From contig NC_054083.1 of assembly GCF_017562075.2 (NCBI RefSeq), positions 36,497,755 through 36,561,754 of the forward strand: a stretch of DNA of 64,000 nucleotides, read 5' to 3'. How positions within the stretch are numbered: the stretch's first letter is position 1; every line of letters starts with the position of its first letter. Source of the stretch: Anopheles merus. Lineage: Eukaryota > Arthropoda > Insecta > Diptera > Culicidae. The notes under the pieces were generated by a model that was not told the origin of the DNA, did not search any database, and saw only the letters and a program-made list of their open reading frames with translations. Shown one piece after another: positions 51,478 through 61,400 of the stretch. A program made the translations under genes and the position numbers.

Positions 51478-51911
51478 AAGAGGTTACTCGACCAAGCAAA
51501 TTTTTTTAGACGGGTTTTTATGGCAAAAATTGTGGCGGATTGCCCAGGGTTGTTGTATCGAATAGCAGCCACACAAAAATAAATTTTATGGATGGCTAGA
51601 AAAAAAATCTTGCCCTCCCCCTTACTCCTTCCTGGTCGGTAGTTGCGATCACACCAGCTGTTCATATGATGGTGGTGGGAGTGATATCGCTTATCTGCTG
51701 TCTTCTTCATCCGTTCTACCAGATCATCATACGCGTTTTCAGCGACGTCCTTCCCCATCTCCTTCGTTTTCCCAGCAGTTATTGGCGAATGCTTGACCTC
51801 GTGTGAGCGCGCTTGACTTGGGGTTATTGTTTTTTTCCTTCCCGTTTTTTTTGGCTGCTGATGTATTGCGCGTTGACTAGAGCGCCGTCGTTCGAATCTG
51901 GATTTGATCAA
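51255..51911 (-). CDS. Uncertain 218-residue open frame
   Basis: The longest single open frame downstream of the Ryk-type gene (apart from frames in the receptor region). The N-terminal 80 residues are basic and mixed (MIKSRFERRRSS start, then DDLVERMKKTADKRYHSHHH). The last third is translated from the inverted-repeat element and gives a periodic Phe/Gly/Arg-rich tail (RFIGRFPSIFGGFP). I do not recognise a family. The open frame may simply reflect the stop-poor repeat units, so it may not be a gene. Confidence 0.15.
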   Translation of the reverse strand: MIKSRFERRRSSQRAIHQQPKKTGRKKTITPSQARSHEVKHSPITAGKTKEMGKDVAENAYDDLVERMKKTADKRYHSHHHHMNSWCDRNYRPGRSKGEGKIFFLAIHKIYFCVAAIRYNNPGQSATIFAIKTRLKKFAWSSNLLQGFPRFIGRFPSIFGGFPYFVDAFPRFFGRFPEFFGPIVLISNRKIPINYGNEPKIYGIRPKNRGNAPKNHGN

Positions 51912-52749
51912 CGCGCAAGTTGTCGTGTGGATGGAATCGATTTACCGTTCGAGCTATTTGCCGGATCGATTGAATGCATGCTTCGTACTGGTTTTATGTT
52001 ATTTGTTAGTGCAGTTAGTTGCGCTTGTGCAAAAAAAAAAACAATTCAAACAAAAGATTATTCAATGTACTTGTCCGCACATATTAAGCCAACCAACGCT
52101 TAGTTAATGTCAACGGAAGGTCAAATATTAAAATGAGGGATTTCATTGAACACCTATTGTCTTTCCATTATTTTTTCTTTGATAACGTACAAACCCTCCA
52201 ATCTTCTCCCACCCCTCCCTCCCTTCCTCTCTCCCGCCCACCGGATTGAAGGTTAGGTTTTAACCACCATGGTGTACCCTTTTAATCATATTACCGGGGT
52301 CTACTGTTCGGAAGAGAAAAATGAACGTCTCCCCCGCCTCTCGCTCGATGCTGTAAGCGAGGAGCGACCCGCCCCGGCTTGGCTGACGCATGCATCACTC
52401 GCGTTGCCTGGCTTGCTCCTTTTCTCGCCTTTTTTGGAGACGCATCATCGTTGCGGATGGTGCTGCGCGGCCATGTCGCTGCCCGAAGGATGGCATAGAA
52501 AGTTGTGTTCTAGCCCGTCGCTGTCCTGGCGATTGACGCAGGATGCGTAAGTGGCGTGTATGCTGCATGCATAGTCGATAGCGCTGCGGATGCGCTCGAA
52601 GATTAGCTGTGGCGACCGGCCCCCGGGAGCCTCAAATGCCGGTGATGCAGCCGGTCCTTTCACGCGCAAAGCTGCTCCACGCGTCCCCGTATTTTATGAA
52701 TGGCTTGGCTAGATTTGGCTGCCCCTCGTTGTCGTACTACCCGGACACA

Positions 52750-52972
52750 ACACAACAACATGACCGTCCTGCGTTCAAGCACCGTATGATCCTAGTGGCC
52801 CAGGAGTGCCTATCTCGCTAGAGGTAAACCTATTAGTAAGAGGTCACGTCAACTCACACGACTTAGCAACATGCTCGCCATGGGTTCAAGCCTCATATGG
52901 ACCGTCTATCGTAGCAACGGTTAACTATCCGGCATGGCCGCGTAGGTCGTTGCGCCAAGAAGAAGAAGAAGT
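52750..52972 (+). mobile_element. Diverged SINE copy, preceded by a second SINE-like fragment
   Basis: 52840-52972 carries the SINE head (CGTCAACTCACACGACTTAG, then CATGGGTTCAAGCC with a B box) but a different body (GGTTAACTATCCGGCATGGC then CGTAGGTCGTTGCGCCAAG) and an AAG tail. This suggests a related subfamily. An ACAACATGACCGTCCTGCGT segment followed by TCAAGC at 52750-52780 repeats the head once more. Confidence 0.6.
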
Positions 52973-53816
52973 GGCTGAGGCAGGCAGAAAAGCAATGGTT
53001 ACTGTGTCAAATAAGAAAAAGATGAAGAAGCTTTGCACGATCCGCAGCTCATAAGATTGATGTGGACAATGTGGACAATACAGAAATAAGAACATCGATT
53101 TTCAAAAAATGCATGTTTATCCTATTCCTGTATGTCCTCCCCGTTCCTGTATGCTCCATTCAGTTCGCTTCGCTCTCGTCCCCTATTGTTTAGAACCCAT
53201 CGTCGCTTCGGAACAGTGAACGCTACTACACGCAATGCCCGCTTTCATCTTCTCATCTCACCTCTTCGACTATCACCCTTCCTGCTCCTCCGCTCCCTTC
53301 CGCTCTGGTTAGTTCCCCATTTATTTACTCCATTTCTCCCTCTTTCCTTCCCATTCCTTTTCTTTCTTATTGGTGTTCAATAATGCTAACATAGTTTAGA
53401 ATAACAAATGTAAACTGTATTTGCCATAAGCCTTAAGGCAAACAATAGTGATGAGCGGGCAGAGGCGGATTAACCAGAGGCCAAACCAAACTAAGCGCCC
53501 GCGTGGGGCCCCGAGGAAAGGATCCTTCGTAATCTTTCTCTGTCGGAACCATCCGTAAACGATCCAGTTCATTCGTGTCGGCTCGAACTCGTTGCACCCA
53601 CGAGTCGGATTGGCGCCGGCCGAACTACCTAGCGCACTCGCTGACCACATACTAGCGCTTCATGGAACCACTTGGTCGATTGCAGCCCGTGGCCGATAAG
53701 ACCCCACAGCTCCCTGCCATCTCCCTGCTCTCTTTGTTGCACAGGTTATTTCGACATCCCTCACGTACCGAGGCCGCGTACATCATTGCAAGCTCATAGC
53801 CTCCCGTACACATTTC

Positions 53817-53973
53817 CTTCTTCTTCTTTGACATAACGAACAATGCTGTAGACAGGGCTGAAACGACTTCTTAACCTTACTCAAATCACGCTATCGAATA
53901 GTCGGTTCTTTCTATCCGGGAAATGGTCCGGATAAGAATCGATCTCGTCTGGCCTCGTAGGAACCGGTCTCAT
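53817..53973 (-). mobile_element. Diverged SINE-like element, minus orientation
   Basis: Starts with TTCTTCTTCTTTG (tail complement) and ends GTAGGAACCGGTCTC. The reverse strand contains CGATTCTTATCCGGACC. Similar in layout to the other SINEs but with a different body, so it may belong to a second tRNA-derived family. No TSD found. Confidence 0.4.
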
Positions 53974-54650
53974 CACAGCATGCGTTCAGTGAGTCGGGGC
54001 GCTGGTCGACGAGAGCACCAGAGTGACGATGAAAAGATTGCAACTGATTGCCATTTGGTTTAAAGGGTATACAACATGCGGCATTTAATTGTTGCTCGAC
54101 CGCATAAAAAGTTTACCAAAATATGTCCCAAATCTACAAACATCATAATACTGTGTTTGTGGTTGTGTTAGTCACAAAACGCTTTAGTGCATCAAGAGGA
54201 TTCGCAGCCAATGTCACACACGGGAAAAACAAGGACAAAGAAAACTCCCTCACGTGCGAGAAAGAGCAGCAACAACCATACCGTTAAGCCGATAACACGG
54301 CGAGAATGCGACGGGACATCATCGTCTGTGAGCGAGAGTGAAACAGAAGTCATAACCATAATCTTCCCACCCATAATCAACAACCATAATTCGTGTGTGT
54401 GTGTTCGCCCCATACAAATGGCATATTTTTTATTTTCGCTTGGTCGAAAATCGCGGTGAAAGTGAGCTTTTGTGGCTAGGGTAGAAGGACACTATAAGAA
54501 ATTGAAGAAATCACTAGATTTAAACTAAAATAAAAAGAAATGGACGGGAATTGTACTGGTAATAGTCTAATCAAAATATAATGACATAATACAGAAAAAA
54601 CATGTTTATTTTACTACGATTGCATTGTTTTTAATTTCCTTTACTCCTAA

Positions 54651-54850
54651 TTTCTTCTTCTTTTTGGCTCAACAACCGTTGTCGGTCAAGGCCTGCCTGT
54701 ACCACTTGTGGGGTTGGCTTTCAGTGACTAATTGATTTCCCCCCATAGCAGGATAGTCAATCCTACGTATGGCGGCACGGTCCATTTGAGGATTGAACCA
54801 ATGACGGGCATGTTGTTAAGTCTTACGAGTTGACGATTGTACTACGAGAC
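54651..54850 (-). mobile_element. SINE200-type SINE, minus orientation
   Basis: Full-length-looking copy from TTTCTTCTTCTTTTTGGCTC to TTGTACTACGAGAC, very close to the 5919 and 55991 copies. The flanks TTTACTCCTAA and TTTTACTTTAA may be a decayed TSD. Confidence 0.85.
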
Positions 54851-55990
54851 TTTTACTTTAATACATTTAATTTCCCTCTTTAGCTATTTGATATTAATAA
54901 TGCGTCAAATGAACTGAGCTTAAACATTCGCTACACTAGGATGGGATCGATGCATCATAATGCAGGGCTGGTAATACTTTACCTTTCATCGACTTGCTAC
55001 TTTTCTATAATATTTTCTATATCGGTTTCACCGGATGGGACGGATCGGTTGGATGTGAACATTGTTTGAAATCAATTTCTGAAGGAAGCTAAAAAAGGAA
55101 ATAGTTTGAATCCGTGTGGAATTGTCAGACTAGACTGAAATTATCAGAAACATTTCTATTGTCATTGATCCGAAGCAATTCAAGCAGCTGACCTTGTTAC
55201 CATACGTACACGTAAAGTACAAGCCGTAAAACAGCAGAGCGAGCTTGCACAATAACAATTCTGTTTCTTCGATGATTCCGGACAATTCCAGAAGATTCCA
55301 GTCGATCCCGACGGGCTTCGACAATTTTGGACGATTCCGGGTGGTTCTAGGTGAGGTTGTCGGTCGAATACTTCATAATTGTAACCCGAACCATTCAACA
55401 ATTATTGTTCATAGTTTAAATAATAAATAATGAATTTAATAATATCCGTGCGTTGGAGAAGTCATAACATTTCAAATATTTCAACATTTGAAGGCAAGGA
55501 ACAATTCCGTTCCGCCGGTCCCTGGGGACTGCTATTGGGCGGAACGTGTTAAGCAACTTTTCATGTATCGCAGGTTTTTTTTTCTTGTTCAGAAAAGGAC
55601 TTAGCGGTAAAGGTAAGAAAGAATCCACAAAATGACTTCAGATTTCTCTCATCGTCATCGAATGCGAATTTGTAGCAAGAACTGTTTTGAAAAATATAGA
55701 CAATACACAAGAAGCCAGGCATATTATTATGAATCGATTGAACTCAGTGTCAAAAAATGTACTGAAATCTATTGAATCTGAACTATTGGGGTTTAAAAAT
55801 TAAAAATAGCAATTAACTGGACAAATTGACTTTACACTCGTAAAGCACACATATAATAACGCAATTTATCCCAACACATCAAATAGAAATATCTATGAAA
55901 TAGTGAAACTTAATGTAAAGAAGAAGTAAGAAATCCAAGAAAACTAAGCTGCACAACTATACAAAAATATATAATGGTGCTAATGATGAC

Positions 55991-56197
55991 GGTCTCATTG
56001 TACAGTCGTCAACTCGTACGACTTAACAACATGCCCGTCATGGGTTCAAGCCCCAACTAGACCGTGCCGCCATACGTGGGACTGACTATCCTGCTATGGG
56101 GGGGGTAATCCAAAAGTCACTGAAAGCCAACCCCACAAGTGGTACAGGCAGGCCTTGACCGACAACGGTTGTTGAGCCAAAAGAAGAAGAAGAAGAA
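55991..56197 (+). mobile_element. SINE200-type SINE, plus orientation, with TSD
   Basis: Begins GGTCTCATTGTACAGTCGTC, has the B box GGTTCAAGCCC, and ends in AAG repeats. The target-site duplication GCTAATGATGAC precedes and follows it (55979-55990 and 56198-56209; a shared G makes the edge ambiguous by one). It lies 1.1 kb from the oppositely oriented copy at 54651. Confidence 0.92.
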
Positions 56198-57335
56198 GCT
56201 AATGATGACGAAGAGGAGCACAAAAAAGAAATAAGAATCAGAAGGAGAACATGATGGCGAGCATGCTGATGAGCAAGAGGAGAAGGAAAAGATAAACGAG
56301 CATGAGATCGAAAAAGGAAGATAAAAAACCGAATGTTAAGAGCGTAACAAAAATAAAAACGAAAAAGAGACAATGATAAAAAAAAATTAAGATGTCATTT
56401 TTACAAAGAGCATCGAAATAAAACATTTTGTAACATCTATTAAGAATCCAATGTTTTGTTTGCTGTTATTACAATTTTTAGTTAACAATTAGAAAACATT
56501 AAACATTTTGTGCAATGTGTCAATGTTCCAAATGATTTAAACACTCATTATTTGGTATGGTATTTGAGCACGTCGCAGGGTAGTTTCTTGTGCAATTTAT
56601 TTTAATTTTTATAATAATACAGGCGTATTAAAATAAAAATACTTCTGAAGTACTATCTTCTTAACTTAAATAATGAAATAGCATACCTCTTCAACTCAAG
56701 GTTATGTTCATGCCAATGTTTGTTAAACTTATCACTTGTATGTAAAATGAGTCAGTTTATTGTTCTAAAAATGTTTCGTAGATTCGTTCTTTTCATGTTT
56801 TGTTAAAGAAAATATAATGTTTATATTTTTGAAAAATCAACCGACGGCAAATTTTTAGTATCAATTTCGGTATTTTCAATCACAATGTTTTTCGATTAAC
56901 AAATATCGATTTATGATATAAATAATCTTTGCCATACTTGAGCAAATGAGAAAATATTATTTAATAAAACGATTTTTGGTATCTTCTTGGTTCTTGGTAT
57001 ATATCGCAGTAACTGACAACTATCACCTACTTAACCTAAAAGCTTGAAGATTAGTACATAAATTTAGTATGTTTTTTAGCCATATGATGAAAGAGTGTGA
57101 ATTCATATAACTTTAACAATAAATTTAGTTGAGTGTCTAGTTTTTAATCATGCTGCTTTCTATGGTGAGCATGGTGCACATAGTAGTGTTGAAAATCTGA
57201 TTCCAATGAATACTTTGTAAACTTGAAAACTACAAAAAAAAACCCTAGTTACATTTCAGTCTTAATCATCTTTACACAAATAATCAACTACATTTTATAC
57301 GCGTTTTACTGTACGGCATACATGTGACTGAACGT

Positions 57336-57355
57336 GAGTACCGCAAAGTTCATAC
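57336..57355 (+). repeat. Paired 20-bp motif, copy A1
   Basis: GAGTACCGCAAAGTTCATAC. Its partner A2 starts 190 bp downstream. Function unknown. Confidence 0.85.
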
Positions 57356-57525
57356 GTCGCTAGCAGCAAACAATCCAAAAATTAAAGCATTGTGAAAAAT
57401 ATAGATCTTCAAGCAACATTTATTTCTTCTATGTGTGTTGCAGACGTTTGTCTTAAGATTGTAGTAACATTTTAAACCTTAACATGTTTTTGTTTTCTCC
57501 GAAATTATAAAACTCTTCTGTAGCC

Positions 57526-57545
57526 GAGTTCCGCAAAGTTCATAC
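57526..57545 (+). repeat. Paired 20-bp motif, copy A2
   Basis: GAGTTCCGCAAAGTTCATAC, one difference from A1. Confidence 0.85.
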
Positions 57546-57815
57546 GTTCGCTTTGCATTCGACAAATTGTAATTCTTATTGCTGTAACGGAAGACAGGAA
57601 GTAGGAAAAAAGTGTGTATAGATTCATAATAATATGACGCCCAATTTTATTTTTTATATCGTATTAAAATTAAGCAAATTAGCTCATATTATTTTACACT
57701 CCAAATGGTTGTTTGTGTGGCGTAGGTCTGTTTGCTTCATTATGCCAAAATTACGATGAGAACCATCTATGCAAGATTTCTTTATTGAAAAATATGTGAC
57801 TCTTAGTGTTGATTA

Positions 57816-58588
57816 GACGTGTTTTTATAGCCAATTCGATATTGTAAACTAGTTATCAGTTTTCGTCAAATGTGACTTCGTAAACCCTTGATTGGATGCA
57901 GTCAACTCTATTCGGATGTTGAAAAGTATGAAACTGTCGTTGACAAGTTTAAATCCGGCGTAATCGGTATTTTATAGGGTTTTATTGTTTGGGAACCTTA
58001 AACCTACCAAGGATTTGTTTGGGTGTTAAATAAATTACTGTAATTGAGTAAAATAACATAGTTTGATTATTATTTTTATTCTATTTTCTTTTCCGGTGTA
58101 GAATATACAATCATCAAAGCAATACAAATATTAAAAAATATGTCCGATACTTATTTTTAAGAATGTAAATACGAAAAAGCTATTACAAATTAAAAATATG
58201 TTGTACATAAGCTAAATGAATAAAATTTTGGCAATTTTTTTAATTTTTTTTCATGTATGTATCGTTTTCCTGCTTGTATGATTGCCGTGAACATTGGTTT
58301 TTAATTTATATATTTCAAGTAACTCAAAAATTACTAATAAAATTATATTATTCTACTTGATTCTACTACACAACACGCAAACAATTCTTCTTTAGCTATT
58401 TGGTGCCGAAACAATAAAGCCCTAGAAAATACCGATTATGCCGGATTCAAACTTGACAATGACAGTTTCATACTTTAAAACATCAGAATAGAGTTGACTG
58501 CGTCCGATAGACGGTTTACGGCGCCAAAGTCACACTTGACAAAAACCGATAACTAGTTTACAATATTGAATTGGCTACGACAACCCTG
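57816..58588. mobile_element. Foldback (MITE-like) element with about 180-bp arms
   Basis: The left arm (about 57816-57998) and right arm (about 58397-58588) are inverted copies with high similarity. Shared segments include TTGTAAACTAGTTATC, GCAGTCAACTCTATTC and AAGTATGAAACTGTC. The right end is GACAACCCTG followed by TA, and the left end, more diverged, is preceded by TA. A TA target and CAGGG-type end suggest Tc1/mariner affinity. The 400-bp AT-rich centre has no coding frame. Confidence 0.75.
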
Positions 58589-59270
58589 TATATATGACAT
58601 AAATATTTTAATATTAGAAGATATATATTTGATTTCTGAAATATTTGCATAATCTAACAATCCATTCGTTGACACGTTCGAAGAAAAACAGATCCATACA
58701 ATCTATGAATATTAAACCAAGTGTATGAGCACCATAAGTTATTTTATTTCTACATTTTTTTTGAAAAAATCCGTGTGGTTATTTTTCTATGGGACCAAAA
58801 CTGTCTTCAATTTTCTACTTGCCGTCGTCGTCTAACCCTTATTTGAAGTAACTAAGTTGTCAACACCTTAAATGCTTACAGCATCACATTGGAAGATGGG
58901 CATAAGTAAGACGGTTTATATGGAAATCGATACGTTATCTAGCCTGATATCAAGCCGAAATCTGGCGGAAGTCAAGTGGCATATCTAAATGTTTGAATAC
59001 AACAGCGTCAAATCGGATTGGCCCAATTGTGCGGCCAGCTTTTTGTATCAATTTACAATAAGCTCTTTGAAACCTTCGTCGTTACGATACACCAGAATGC
59101 ATTTGAGATGGTCTGAACTATCTATTTTCATATAAACAGATTTACATAGAAAATAAAGTAATCTAATATCACACGAAATATGCTCGCGTTAGGTTTCGAT
59201 TTAATTCTAAGCAGTCCATTATAAAGTATTGATTTTATCAATTACAAGACCTTCCACCAGTTGGAAGGTT

Positions 59271-59290
59271 GAGTTCCGATGAGTTCATAC
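59271..59290 (+). repeat. Paired 20-bp motif, copy B1
   Basis: GAGTTCCGATGAGTTCATAC. Its partner B2 starts 189 bp downstream. Confidence 0.85.
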
Positions 59291-59459
59291 AGATGAATCG
59301 TACACGTAGTTTGGTTGGCTTAAAAATTATTACTCATGGTTTGAGTTTGTGGTATTTAACAATAATACAAAGAAATACTAATCAATGGGCATACCTTGCT
59401 TGGAGCAATCATACCGTTTTAATATTTTTATGGTTTATTATTCGCTTCCCTACATAGAT

Positions 59460-59479
59460 GAGTACCGATGAGTTCATAC
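59460..59479 (+). repeat. Paired 20-bp motif, copy B2
   Basis: GAGTACCGATGAGTTCATAC. Confidence 0.85.
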
Positions 59480-59776
59480 CAACTGAGCTGTAGTACAGGC
59501 TGACAAACGCTCAACATCTCAAATAAACGTATTATGCGCTGCTAAATTTAAAAGCATAACATGATTTTACCTCACGTTTACTGCAAGTCTTGAAAAAAAT
59601 TGATAAAATTAAACTCAAAACTTTGTTACGAATACTTAAGGCACCGAACAAACTGAACCTTTCAACTCTGGCCTTAAAACGGGCCTATTTTGACGAACCA
59701 ACACAGCGAAAGCTGATTCACGCTCATCTCCTCACACACTCACACCGTGGGCGCAATCTTGTGGCAGTGTGCGTTG

Positions 59777-59794
59777 ATCGCCCTCAAGCGGCAG
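59777..59794 (-). promoter_or_regulatory. CTCF-like site
   Basis: The reverse strand reads CTGCCGCTTGAGGGCGAT, resembling the CTCF core CCASYAGRKGGCRS with two differences. It lies in a small GC-rich island inside AT-rich DNA. Confidence 0.3.
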
Positions 59795-60684
59795 AAACCT
59801 TTAATTGAACTAAGCTGGGTGCGTCTTTTCAGAAGAAATAGACGCAAAATTGCATTATTTTAACCTTTTTTCAACCCGTTTTCAATAATCTGTTGATGAA
59901 ATCTTATGACAAAAGAACAACAGAAACTTAATCTCATGCTGGATTTGAGAATTCTTGACGAATTAGTTAAAAAATTGAGAAAAATCGAACATCAAATAGG
60001 TTATTATTACAACGTTGCCGTTGTGGTAAATACAACAACATGCCCTTTGGGACTACAATGTTCTATGGTGTTTGGCTCGGACAAATATTCTATAGGGTTG
60101 ACTCCATTTTAAATTTATTATAATAGTTTTTTTAAATATTAGATGCGACATCTGTAGAACAAAATATATCAATCAGCATTATTTTGTCACTACTTGTTAA
60201 TTACATCGCTGTTTTGCTTAAGTTTAAGCTAGATTCAAATCGAATTGAGATAAACTTTAGATTAAAATAAGATTATCTTTTAACCAATATCACTGTTCAC
60301 TGGAGACTTTTTGTCTACTTTAGTCGAACAGAGATATTTTGGGTAGCAATTCTTATAAACAAGCAGGACTTCATTTTTTAAATTGTCGTACTCTTCTGAT
60401 AGTATTCGTACTTCGTAGTCATATTTATTTTATTAAGTCATCTGGGTTGTATTAAACCTTCTTGCATCATATAGTATTGGCTATAGAAATTACTAAAATA
60501 ACGCATGAGATATTATACGTTTCCTTGGTATAGCGATCAGAGTACATAAAAATGAAACAGAAATTCCTGTAACTTCTTTAATATGCTAACGATATTATTT
60601 TTAAAATCTAACTATGTAAAACCATACATTTTCTTATTCCTAAGCATATACGCGCATGCACAATAAAAAAAATCATTTCAGCGT

Positions 60685-60704
60685 GAGTACCGATGAGTTC
60701 ATAC
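60685..60704 (+). repeat. Paired 20-bp motif, copy C1
   Basis: GAGTACCGATGAGTTCATAC, identical to B2. Its partner C2 starts 189 bp downstream. Confidence 0.85.
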
Positions 60705-60873
60705 GGACGACGAAGGGCATGATAATTTCACTTGAAAAAATAACAACTCAAATATACTTAAACTATCGTATGGCATGTTTATTCTCTTCAACATTTCATT
60801 AACAATAAGCAATACCTTTTCCAATACTTTTAAATTTTGTTGTAACGCTTTTTGCTCTACACATCATTTTTGT

Positions 60874-60893
60874 AAGTTCCGCAAAGTTCATAC
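60874..60893 (+). repeat. Paired 20-bp motif, copy C2
   Basis: AAGTTCCGCAAAGTTCATAC. It combines the CCGCAAAG form of pair A with a first base that differs from the consensus. Confidence 0.85.
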
Positions 60894-61400
60894 CAAATGC
60901 TGCCTAGATAAACATTTTTACGAATAAATCGTTCAAAAACCCTCCTCATAAACCTTGATACATTGCAAGATAATACCTTTTCTCTTATCTTATGAATTGC
61001 TTATCTGTTGTTAAATAGAACAAACCAATTTGAGACGATTTCCTCGAAAAGACCCACACTTCCAATAACAAAGCGACTTGCACATCGAAACAACGGCAAC
61101 AGCGCATCCGTTCGCGTCCCTGAGCACCAATCGTGTGCACGCATTTTTTGTGGTGTTGTACACCGTCAGTACAGACCCACCAATACCATCACAGTTTGCT
61201 GCGTACAAAAATGCTTCAGCGCACGGCGGAGGTTTATGGTGCGTAATTTGATACTTGGTATGAAGATCGACACGAGTAAGAGAACGAAAAATGAGTATTT
61301 CTTAGGCTTTAAAGGATAGAGGGAGCTTAAAACAAGAAGACAAGTACTAACCACTTGTTGAATAATTCATATTTTCTATACACCCTAATGTGAAGGGTCC

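Larger units (their letters stand above)
56198..61400. other. AT-rich intergenic tract with paired 20-bp motif and a foldback element
   Basis: No gene recognised. It holds six copies of a 20-bp motif (listed separately), an inverted-repeat element (57816-58588) and one short GC-richer island at about 59.69-59.80 kb. Confidence 0.6.

Noticed and set aside
53430..53815. GC-rich stretch with open frames on both strands, possibly a transposon coding relic
   Set aside because: No motif of a reverse transcriptase, integrase or transposase could be read in any frame.
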